Origin: Omphalotus guepiniiformis
Lineage: Eukaryota > Basidiomycota > Agaricomycetes > Agaricales > Omphalotaceae
Assembly: GCA_028554645.1 (NCBI GenBank)
Contig: JAQOOI010000055.1
Location: 186,001-250,000 of the forward strand
Length of the DNA: 64,000 nucleotides
Direction: 5' to 3'
The position numbers were made by a program, and so were the translations under genes. The notes below the pieces were generated by a model. That model was not told where the DNA came from, made no database searches, and saw nothing but the letters and a program-made list of their open reading frames with translations. Shown piece by piece: positions 1 through 9,600 of the stretch (within the stretch, counting starts at the first letter, position 1; each line of letters starts with the position of its first letter).

Positions 1-2018
1 GAAGTCCATTTACGTTGACGTTCATCATACTTTCACCATCCCAGGAACCATCCATAGCGAATTGTCCTTGGTCTCCCCATCCCATCGAGCCCATGCCAGC
101 ATTGAACATGGGTATTCCGTTCATTTGAGCAAAGTTTGCGCCCTGTTGGAATCCACCATCCATACCACCTGCCATACCTGCATTACCCATACCACCACCC
201 ATACCTCCTGCACCACCTACGCCCATGGACAAGGGCATACCCATTCCACCTCCCATTCCACCCATGCCGTTCATACCACCCATATTGGCAACATTCATCA
301 TGTTAGGCCACCCAGCGCCCATCATTCCATCCATACCCATTCCATTTCCCATATCCATTCCCAAGGCATTCACGCCCATGCGCATACCCATCATTGGCTG
401 TGGTGTCATCATTTGGTTCTGCCCAGGCGTAGGTCTATGAACTGCCATATTACCCTGGCCGCCCATGAAACCTCCGCGTGCTGCGCCACCACCCATTCGA
501 GGACCTAAATTAGAATTTGGGATACCCATCACTACACCCCCAGAGCTTCCTCCTCCTCCTCCTCCGCCGCCAGCGCCATTGCCTGAGACGCCAGGAACGA
601 GAGCGTTAGATCCCGAGGCACCGGGTCGGAAAGGTGATTTAGGTCGTAAGGTCTCAATGTCCGCAGTCATAGGCACGACAGCCTTTCCTCCATTGGCCAA
701 CTCTTTGATACCATTATCCCATCGTTCACGTTCCCACTTTACGGCCTCGCCACCTTCATCTCCGTCTACGAACATAGTACCCCCAGACCCCATCTCTCGA
801 TTTAGCTGTTCCTCTTCTACTTGTCCGAGAACTGTGACCCAGCCTCGACGCAGGGACGACGAAGCACGCCCGAAGACTTCGAGGCGGCGAGTACCGAGAC
901 AGAAGTTCTCAATTAAGGTGTACATTTCAGGAGGCTTACGCATGGGATCGCACGGATCACCTTCCCAAATGATGACATCTGTATCTGATGGATGAACAGA
1001 AAATCAGGAAGCTAGGGCATGGAACAGCTCGAAGGACACGTACCAACGTTGCAGTGAACGAACCAACTATCAGAAGATCGACGGACAGTGCCGCGAATTC
1101 CAATTAGACAATGTTGTTTTGTCCGTGTCAATAGGGAAGTCGTAGGAGGATCTGTCTATGTGAACCCATAAGAACACAGTAAAATGTATCAGAGAGGCAG
1201 ACCGTACTCCAGGCCCTTTGTTGCTCGTTTTATTGGTTTTGACCCAGACAACATCCTCGCATCGTCTATATCCCCATTTTGCCAGCACTTCTCTTCCCCT
1301 TTCTAAACCTTCTCCCGCGCCGCTGCCGATCCAAAGGAAAATGAAACTAGGGTCAGCAGCTAACGCTGGTATGGGCAGTTCTTGGAGATGCTCCCAGGTA
1401 AATGACGACGAAAAAGGTGGATCCAGTAGAATGACATCAAACTTGCACGGAATGAGCGTATTGAGTTCTGAGAAGGACAGATAGTGAGGAGGCAAAGCAT
1501 GGTTTGCAACGGAGATTTTCTTCAGGTTCAACAGGCGTTGTTGTTTAGGATACCTGAAATTGATTGCATTCATTAATCGTAGTCAGTACATTTGTGCGCC
1601 GTAAGACGTACTCTTCAAACCGATGCTCTGGGTCAGCACCAAGCACCCAATTCTGTGGCCACTCCCCGCCATCCACATAGCGCTGTGAGTAGTCGTTCCT
1701 GATAGTCTCCTCTTCGGGTACATAGTTCTTGTATCTTGCAGCGCGCGCCCTCTTTGCGGGTGGTAAATCATGTCTGAGCCTCTGGGCTCGAGATTCTGTA
1801 GGTGACCGCGGAGGAGAAGAATCTTCCGCCGGAGAAGTTGGTGAAGGTAATGGTGACGGAAGAAGAGGCAATCGAAGAAGCTCTAATGGAGGCGGCTGTA
1901 TATTTTGTACTTTACGACGATGATTCTGTTGAGACTGTCGAACACGAGATAGGAGAGCAGCATGAGCAGCCAAGAGATCGTTGGCAGAACCTATGAGCTC
2001 TGTTGTGGTCGTAGACAT
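1..2018 (-). CDS. METTL14: METTL14/Kar4-like m6A methyltransferase subunit (3' end beyond window)
   Basis: MT-A70 family protein of the METTL14/Kar4 clade, the RNA-binding partner of the METTL3/Ime4 N6-adenosine methyltransferase in the nucleus. The N-terminal ~100 residues are disordered and basic. Then come the clade signatures RNDYSQ, RFEEYPK and LPPHYL, the active-site-region motif VILLDPPF (codons near 1412-1430), [35 protein letters not shown] and [15 protein letters not shown]. Joining needs three introns: 1554-1611 (58 nt), one after NKGPG near 1215, and one near 990-1042. The first restores RFEEYPK across the splice. The start is the first ATG of the N-terminal exon. The C-terminal tail from about 600 down to base 1 is low-complexity Gly/Met/Asn and is still open at the window edge, so the stop is not seen. 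Animal METTL14 has EPPL where this protein has DPPF. Family assignment is firm; catalytic status is not known. Confidence 0.9.
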
Positions 2019-3394
2019 TCGGTACTGCAGAACGAGCAGAATGTATAACTAATAGAGCGGAGCAGCCTGCTGAATGATGTCCTCATAGGTACTTATAGTA
2101 ACCTTATTCGAAGAGAGCACATTGGCGAGCAGGCTGGTTCATCAGATTCGCTTTGCGCAGCCTTGACATTTGCGGATTTCAGGTGGTTGTTGTCTGTTGT
2201 TTGGTTTTGAGGCTATAGCCTTCTGAATATACTGTATAGCCCTTGCCCCATCCGAGATCCTCCAGACTCCAGTCAACCTTCAGAGAAACAGTAAAGTCGT
2301 CCTGTAGCTGCCTCAAAAGCTTGTGGATAATTCCAGTATTCCAGCACACTTACTGTCATTAGAAGCTCCTCTCGCACTGTCATAACATTGACAGACTGCA
2401 TATGTTCAAAAGTTCCCAAACCGCCCACAACCTGCAGCTGCAACTGACCATGTATTCATTTTTTCCTAGAATCCGCGGAAATGCGTGTGCGATGGTCGGT
2501 CAGGACTTTTTAACTTTCAATCGCGCATGTTATACCATGGAAATGGCTCTTGTTTCTGATTTCCTACACCTAGTGATTGAGTATGGGACCACATTTGATT
2601 CTCGGATTTTTGAGTTCACGGATCCTGACTTACAGATCTCAAGTTTTCCTCAAGGTTCGCTACATGCGACGAGGCGCACGTATACGGTTTGGGTTTGGAC
2701 TAGTGTTCTTATCGATTTCGATTTCGCAGCCCGACATTACCCCACATTTTCAAGTTATTTCTAAATGCGAGTAGACCATTACCAAGGTCTCAATAATTGA
2801 GCTATGCTTTTCTTCTTCACATGAGCATCGGCAATGTTTTCCGAACCTAGCAACAATGCCAGCTTGTCGGACAGCATGAATATTGTGCAGCAATATACTT
2901 TCTTTGGTCCGGGTTGCAGGTTCATAGATATCCGACTTCAAGCACATTCACAAGGCCCTCCAACTTATCGGTCGAGTTTTGCTCCAAGATTTTGCGATGA
3001 TAGGTGAGCTCACAATCCCATGGAGCAGCTGACTAGGTCTTAAGCGCAATTTGGCGGGAACAAGGAGGACAAGGAGGATCTTGTTACGACTTTAGGGGAA
3101 ATAGGCTGCGGAAATATGGAATTTTATTTCCTCTTTTACTCTCCATCTTCCGGGAACTTGAGCAACATGTTTTTTCTAGGGAAAGTAACATTTGAAACAG
3201 AGCATGACTACAATGTCTACTCAAGCGAAAGAATTATTTTGAGCCTGCTGGCCAGCGTGAGAACTTTCAAAAACGGCCACCCCTTTCTGAATGTATGAAC
3301 TCTTTCACCTCTCTTTATCTTCTTTCTTGCTGATTGACACGTCCCAGACGCGACTTTTTCTTTTTTGTCGTCCTTTTTCTTGGAATAAAAGAAG
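2019..3394. other. Intergenic, no supported gene
   Basis: Divergent region between the METTL14-like gene (-) and the chromodomain gene (+). Short open frames occur (for example 2402-2764 +), but none shows a recognisable domain, plausible splice extension or coding-like composition. The last 50 bases before 3395 are T-rich, as is common upstream of fungal starts. Confidence 0.5.
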
Positions 3395-5020
3395 ATGCCA
3401 CCCATTCGGACTGGCAATATGCCCGAGGTCATAGAACTCTCTTCCGACGACGACAACGACACACTCGTTACGACCACTTCTTCTGATTCCTTCAAATCAA
3501 CCCCTGTATTCGCACCAGATTCGCCTTTGACTGATTTAGACATGGAGTCTGACACCCAATCATCACTATCTCGTCAATTTTCACAGTCTTCACACAGCTT
3601 GTCGGATAGTCATTCAATTTCTCGGGACGGCTCATCAGCGTCTAAACGCGTCTCACAGCAATCTTTATCAACAAAAAAGTCTCTTGGTAGAGACTCTCAG
3701 TCACGAGCTGCTCCGGTTACGATATGTGGTCATGTTCTTCAACCCACGGTCGTCTTTGATACTTTTTGGCGTTGGTGTGCCGAACGGAAGTCGATCGATG
3801 ATCGTCGCCGCACAGGCCGGCCACCTCCGTACGTCGTTCTGTCCGTTCTGAAAGCGTTCTGTTTGAGGGCTAACCAACGTTCGATGCTTTCCAGATGGAC
3901 CGAAGACCCCATCCTACAGCAATATCCGTTCACTAATCCGTTTCGCGTCATAGATAAGGTCTCTCAGTACCTCATTCGAGAGGTTATTGAGAAAGGTTCT
4001 CAGGACCCAACGGAGCTTGTTTTTCGCGTCTTGTTGTTCAACACTTTCACGAAACCAGCGACGTGGGAACTTCTCAATGAACACCTCGGTCCTCTTACCT
4101 GGAAGAAATACAATCGCGCGAGATATATCGAGGTTTTAGGAAACGCAAAGGATGATGGTGTGACCTTGTATACTGGTTCTTTTCAGAAGACCGGGCCTCG
4201 TTGGGAGAAGGAGTTGCACGTCGACCATCTACAACTTCTCGAAGTTTTCATGTGCAACAATCTTCCTGGGAAATTACAGACATGCGAAAGCATGGCAGAG
4301 GCTTACGCGTTTATTGCCTCTTTCCCTAGTATGGGCAACTTCACCTCGTACCAGCTGCTCTTGAATTTGTCCTATACAAGTGTCTTGAACTTCTCTGGCA
4401 ACGACTTTGTCGTTCCTGGCGTTGGTGCCTCCTCGGGGCTCGTCAAAATGTTCGGCAATAGTCTCACTTGCATACCCGAGGACAGGCGTCGAGAACTTGA
4501 AGTCGGAGTCATTCGTTGGATGACCGAAACCCAAAACTACCATTTCAAGCGTTTAGGCCTAAAATTTTCGGGCCTAGGATCGCAAAAGTTGCCGATGGAC
4601 CTTGCAGATTTGGAGCATTCTATTTGCGAGGTCGACAAGTACGCCCGCAAGGCCCATCCTTCTATCAAGGGGGGCAGCAACAGGACGGAAATGAAGAGCA
4701 AGTGGAAGCCTTCAGGTGATCCATATCAAGCTGTGCCTATACTTCCCAAGGCTTGGTCTCACCCTGATAGAAAAGTTGTTCGTCCCTGCAATGAAATCCC
4801 CAAGTACAATAAGCGGTATGCTGTGGATTTTATTGCTGAGGACGCGGAAACGGAGCAGGGGGTCATGTGCCGGGTCCGCTGGTCTGGTTATAAACCAAAG
4901 GATGACACATGGGAGCCGGTGGACAACCTTGCACAGGATGCACCGGAAGCTCTTAACGATTATTGGAAACGGCGCTATGGTAAGCGCTATCGGAAGACGG
5001 GCCAGAGGGTATTGAAATAA
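3395..5020 (+). CDS. Thymine-hypermodification-type helical domain (HMUDK_hel/aGPT-Pplase-like) fused to a chromodomain
   Basis: About 519 aa after removing one intron. Residues 1-115 are Ser/Asp-rich and disordered. From about residue 118 comes an all-helical domain with the family signatures FWRWCAERKSI, PPPWTEDPIL, FTNPFRVIDKVSQ and ICEVDKYAR (about residue 388). I recognise this pattern from the 5-hydroxymethyl-dU DNA kinase helical domain and the related alpha-glutamyl/putrescinyl-thymine pyrophosphorylases of phages, with predicted fungal relatives. Residues ~452-505 form a chromodomain-like module (YAVDFIAED, CRVRWSGYKPKDDTWEPVDNL). A 66-nt intron at 3829-3894 keeps the frame open, so an intronless reading adds 22 spurious residues inside PPP^WTEDP. 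No P-loop kinase motif follows the helical domain, so a kinase role is not supported. Inference: it recognises or processes a modified thymine in chromatin. Function is unproven. Confidence 0.75.
   Translation: MPPIRTGNMPEVIELSSDDDNDTLVTTTSSDSFKSTPVFAPDSPLTDLDMESDTQSSLSRQFSQSSHSLSDSHSISRDGSSASKRVSQQSLSTKKSLGRDSQSRAAPVTICGHVLQPTVVFDTFWRWCAERKSIDDRRRTGRPPPYVVLSVLKAFCLRANQRSMLSRWTEDPILQQYPFTNPFRVIDKVSQYLIREVIEKGSQDPTELVFRVLLFNTFTKPATWELLNEHLGPLTWKKYNRARYIEVLGNAKDDGVTLYTGSFQKTGPRWEKELHVDHLQLLEVFMCNNLPGKLQTCESMAEAYAFIASFPSMGNFTSYQLLLNLSYTSVLNFSGNDFVVPGVGASSGLVKMFGNSLTCIPEDRRRELEVGVIRWMTETQNYHFKRLGLKFSGLGSQKLPMDLADLEHSICEVDKYARKAHPSIKGGSNRTEMKSKWKPSGDPYQAVPILPKAWSHPDRKVVRPCNEIPKYNKRYAVDFIAEDAETEQGVMCRVRWSGYKPKDDTWEPVDNLAQDAPEALNDYWKRRYGKRYRKTGQRVLK
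3829..3894 (+). other. In-frame 66-nt intron within the helical-domain gene
   Basis: It begins GTACGT, contains GCTAAC as a likely branch point and ends TTTCCAG. Its length is a multiple of three and it has no stop, so it is easily mis-annotated as coding. Removal joins codons to give PPPWTEDPIL, the conserved family motif. Confidence 0.85.
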
Positions 5021-5550
5021 GAACACTAATTTTTATAGATAGAATCACCTACTTGCCTAGCTCCTTCGAGACATGTATATTCTACACACGCATCTTGAGA
5101 CTCACCGAATATTTTTACCATTCCTTCGTTGCTAATGTATCTATTTGCTACCGATACTTATATTTACAGACTGTATATTGACGCACTATCTTGTGTTCTT
5201 GTGTATTATATGTGCCAGACGTTTTTAAAATACCAAACGACTTGTTCTTATCTTAACTTACATACTATGGGTAGAGCTATATATATATATATCTCTAACT
5301 GACCATGTACATACATGTACACCTGATTCAAACCGTCCATGAACGTATCGACTCTGAGCTCGAAACAGGTACAACTAAAGATTGCTATGCGAAAGAATCA
5401 CTCTTTCTGCGCATACACCTAACTATTTCAAGAAATTGAGCATTATAGCCTTGCGCAGCAACTTGAATGATTCAATGAAGACGCAAGCCGAGGTCAAAGC
5501 AACCCAAAGCGATTCTCATTTTCTCACGATTCTCCCACCCAGTTACATCC
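5021..5550. other. Intergenic with a short (TA)n tract
   Basis: Holds the 3' flank of the chromodomain gene and the upstream region of the Sft2 gene. A 15-nt alternating TA tract lies at 5278-5292. Nothing else is recognised. Confidence 0.5.
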
Positions 5551-6542
5551 ATGCCTGCGGCATCCTCTACAGAGCAGAACTTTCGTAATAATCTCTCTCA
5601 GTTCGCTTGGGCCAGAAGTGTAACAGATGATTCTCAGAATACCCAGCAACAGTCTACACAATCAGGAAATCCATTTTCGCGCTTTTATAATGCTGTAGCT
5701 GGGGATTACATACCCCTACGGTCGAGCGAAAGGTCGAATGAGGAGGAGGCTTGGTTTGCGTTGTCTCGGTGGGAAAGGTGCGTTATATGCTTCTTTTATG
5801 TGTCTTTTGACGTGTGGAATGTTGAGATGAATACTTGAAATTTCTCGGGATAGGTTACTGGGGTTTGGAGCATGTCTTATTGGCGCCGCAGTTTGTTTCT
5901 TCGTTGCATTCCTGACAATGCTACGGTGCGTTCTTCTATCCATATCGGGGTGGAACATTCAGCTGATTCTCCACGTTCAGGCCGACTAAATTCGCACTGG
6001 CGTTTAGGTTGGTGGAATCAGAGATGCTCCCAGAATTATTACCGGAAATCTGATGCTGCATCGTTTTTACAGTCTTGGTAGCCTGCTAGTTATGATTGGG
6101 TGTGTTTCAATAGCATCGTATTCGACGAACTTGCTGAAAGTTGAATACTCTTTCCTCTAGATTTTCAGTGTTAATAGGGCCTATTAATCACCTCAAGCAT
6201 CTCGTGTCAAAAGAGCGACTGCCGTTCACCTTCGTGTATTTCTCGAGCCTCGCACTAACGCTGTATTTCTCCCTTGGGGTGTGTATAGTAGTCACGGCCT
6301 GTGAAATAACATCGGATACTGATACTTCGATCTAGCTTTATTCATTCCTCGGCTCCTTGATTAGTGGCATAGTACAGGTGCGTTGGCTATACATGCTTTC
6401 ATGATACCTCTAGACTGAGCTTTCGTACTAGATTGTGTCACTAGTTGCATACGTGCTCGCGTATTTCCCTGGAGGGACACAGACTTTACGAATGGGTGGA
6501 TCACTGGCTCTGCGTGGCGCTGGAAGCCTTCTTCCAAGATGA
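5551..6542 (+). CDS. SFT2: Sft2-family vesicle transport membrane protein
   Basis: Small tetraspanning Golgi/endosome membrane protein (about 207 aa spliced) that in yeast assists fusion of endosome-derived vesicles with the late Golgi. A polar N-terminus of ~75 residues ends EEAWFALSRWER. Then come TM1 (LLGFGACLIGAAVCFFVAFL), RPTKFALAFSLGSLL, the family hallmark GPINHLKHLVSKERLPFT, FSSLALTLYFSLG, and a last hydrophobic stretch ending AYVLAYFPGGTQTLRMGG. At least six short introns are needed; each join restores the Sft2 pattern. The gene converges with the nucleoporin gene, with only 87 bp between the two stop codons. Confidence 0.88.
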
Positions 6543-6629
6543 AAACTGCATCCCGTTTAATGTGTACTATACAAGCATCGGTGGATTTTGAACTATATAT
6601 TGTTACAGCTCGCAGTAGCGAGAGTACAG

Positions 6630-9600
6630 TTATTGTGAGATATCATCACTCATCTCGTCAGCATCATGCAAGCCAGCGCTGTCCCTCAGTCTACGGCACA
6701 TGATCTCCACATATGCTTGGTTGGCGCGCCAATCGCCCTCTAGTGGGTTCTGCTCGAAAACAAATGAAATTGACACTCAGCAAACCATCCCAAAATTCAT
6801 TTGGACGTTAAACTCACGAAAACAAGCGACTGTAACCGTTCTAGTGTGGGCAGAAGTTTTTTACCTATCTCCAGGCGGAAAGTCTGGGGGTCCGGGGTGG
6901 ACAGCTTTTTCATCGTCGACGCGTTAGGTGCATTCAGCTGAGAAGTCTTTATGTGTTGCCCTTCAGCATAGTATAATAGATGTCGCCATAGTAGCAGCAA
7001 GAGCATCTCCACCGTATTTATGTAATCTTGTCAGGCGAAACCACCTCAGAAAAGTGAGCGTGTCACATACTTATAATCATTTTAGCGTCTCCTTGAGCTT
7101 CCGCCCGGACTCGTTCAAGCTCTCGACAAATGAGATTCCGCTTCTGGCCGATCTCAAGGTCTCGAATGAACTCGATATCGGTATCACCAACGATCTTACG
7201 AGATTCAGCTAAGCTTGGGCGAACTGACTATAAGTATGCGTGCGCACCTCCTGAACATTGTCCACTGCAATATGCTCCTTCGCACCCAGCTCGGCAGATA
7301 TGTCAGATATTTGTTTCAGTGTACCTGCCAAATCATTGCATAGAGAGTTCAAGGCTTCCAAAGCATCACCGATTGTTGGCATCGAAGCTGGCATTGGGTA
7401 CATTAGTGGCATTGAGATTTGTGAATTGATTTGAAATTCACCAAAGAAATGGGATCCTCGTTCATCATATCGCGATGTTGTCGGAATCGGAGAAAATACA
7501 AGATCGATCTCTGGCTCTTTTGAACAGTGTTACAAACGGGAGCATCATCAACAGAGTTTAAAGCTTACCAGTAAAGTCACTTATGGCACCGGTATAGGTA
7601 ACGAGAGCCTTGCGTAAGAGCCTCTCTTTTTTGCGCACATGTACATTGAATTTCGTTTCAGGACCGAAAGCTGGAGTTAAGTTGACGATGATCAGCCTTG
7701 AATGAATATAAAAGGTATGGGATGCGTACCAGAAGCAAGAACGCTTGCGCTGAGTATTTCGCCATCCGTTTGTGGTCTTACTGATTCTGTCCATGATCCA
7801 TTGCCCAAGCACCTTGTGGAAAGACCAAGTATAGCGGAATTGATTGCTCCAAATCCAGAATGGGTAGATGCCTTCAAACAGAATGAGTAAAACTCCACAG
7901 AGGAGAAAACTGACGCACTAGTTCAGATCGAGGTACTAGTGGTAGAACTTGTGCGCAGAGAGTCACAAGGAGATGTATCTCGTCCAACAGAGCTAACGAC
8001 ATGTCACTAGTCTCATTCTTCAGTAGGATCACGATCGTTGCACTATGTTGCGTGAGGAAATCTAGAGCCTGAAAGAGAATGAATATAAGGGTGTTAAGAT
8101 GTAGAAGGTGACGAACCTGGTTCGCTACGGTAGCATGCTTGACACCCAGGGTAGCCAACATAGCATTGACGAGCTGAAGACTCGGCATGAACAGTTGGTG
8201 GTACCGCTGGATGGCAGAAGGTAGGAAGGTATCCTGATCTATTGAGAGTATTTGTAGGTTAAGCACCTTCGAAAAAAAGGAAAGAGTCATCAACGAACCC
8301 ACGAATGAGGAATCGGCTTCCGGTCTTGCATCCAGATAATCACACTGAGCTAGACACGAGATGAGGCGAGCATCTAGCAACCGTTCGGCCCCTAACCGAG
8401 TCTGCGCTATCCGAATGAAGAAGGACATCTTTGATTCATATACATAGAGCGGATTAAGATCCTCTGTTCTTAAATTAGCCAAGTACTTTAATAACAGTAA
8501 CAAAAACCTACCAGGGTCAGGTTTAAGGACCGACTGTAAAAGGAAGTCTGATTCTTTTACACCCTGGACGAAATTCGATAGGATTCCATGGCGAACCAAA
8601 TATGTGAGTACAGGGTGTTGTTTATCCAGAGCGGACAATTGGATCAGAGAATCCAATAGCATGAATGCGACCGTTCGCCAAACCTCGGTACCATCGATGG
8701 CATCGCGAGATATTGTCACGACAAGACGCTCTAGACCAGACTTGAGTAACGCGAGACTATTGGCCTGTAATTGTGGTGAAACCGCAAGTGGGGTGCTGAC
8801 GGGAACAAGGGACAGAGATTCGCTGAACGGACTATCTTCTCGCATAGAGGAGCGCATGAGAGAAACAGACATCCCCTCATCCTTCGAGAACGCGACGGCA
8901 TCCTTAGGAGAGGATATAAGATTGACATAGTTGATCAGTGCAGCGTATAAGTTGCCTCGAACCAATTCAACGCGAGTGTTACCGATAACGGACTCCAGAA
9001 TACTTCGTAGAATAGACAAAAGACGCTCTGCAGGTAACGAATTAGAATCAGGATCCCCACCAGCTGATTGGAGTATTATTTGATGCCTTCGGTCTTCGCG
9101 CAGCTTGGTAATAGAAGATAGAATGACTTCGGAAAGGAGGACAGCAGTTGAGTCGTGAATGTCGTTCGAGTTGATAATCGGGGGTAGCACATATAGTATG
9201 TCAAATAGCATGTTTTCTCTATGGTCGTGGGGTAGTTGATCGAAGCACTTTGTGAGTGTTGTGTCAAGAATTCGTCGCCATGCCTCAAAGGCGATACTAG
9301 TAGCATGAATTACTTGACGCCGGTGATTTTCTATAACGCAGCTTTCCAAGATATATGAAGTTTCTGCTTCAAGTTGTTGAGCTTGAACAGGCGTCACGAT
9401 GCTATTCTGAGCGAATAGTAGTCTTCTCGCTGTTGTGAGGAGTGACAGCAGTATTGTCCTGTCAATGATTTCGCATCCCGAGGCATCTTTGCGCACGCAG
9501 GAATGCAAGTCGACCTGAGCCAAAAGTTGTAGGTCAAGAGGTTGTACTTGCAGCGAATCAGTCCATTCAAAAATCAACGACTGCACGAACTCGATTATCC

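Noticed and set aside
225..440. Proline/isoleucine-rich open frame on the + strand
   Set aside because: Antisense shadow of the Gly/Met-rich tail of the METTL14-like gene; its composition is the complement of Gly/Met codons.
2402..2764. 120-codon open frame on the + strand
   Set aside because: No domain, no homologous pattern and no splice extension; treated as chance.
5278..5292. (TA)n tract as a possible origin or regulatory element
   Set aside because: Too short and too common in fungal spacers to support a function.
7692..7898. Independent small gene beside the nucleoporin
   Set aside because: Its core is an internal exon of the nucleoporin (FGAINSAILGLSTRCL) once introns are removed.
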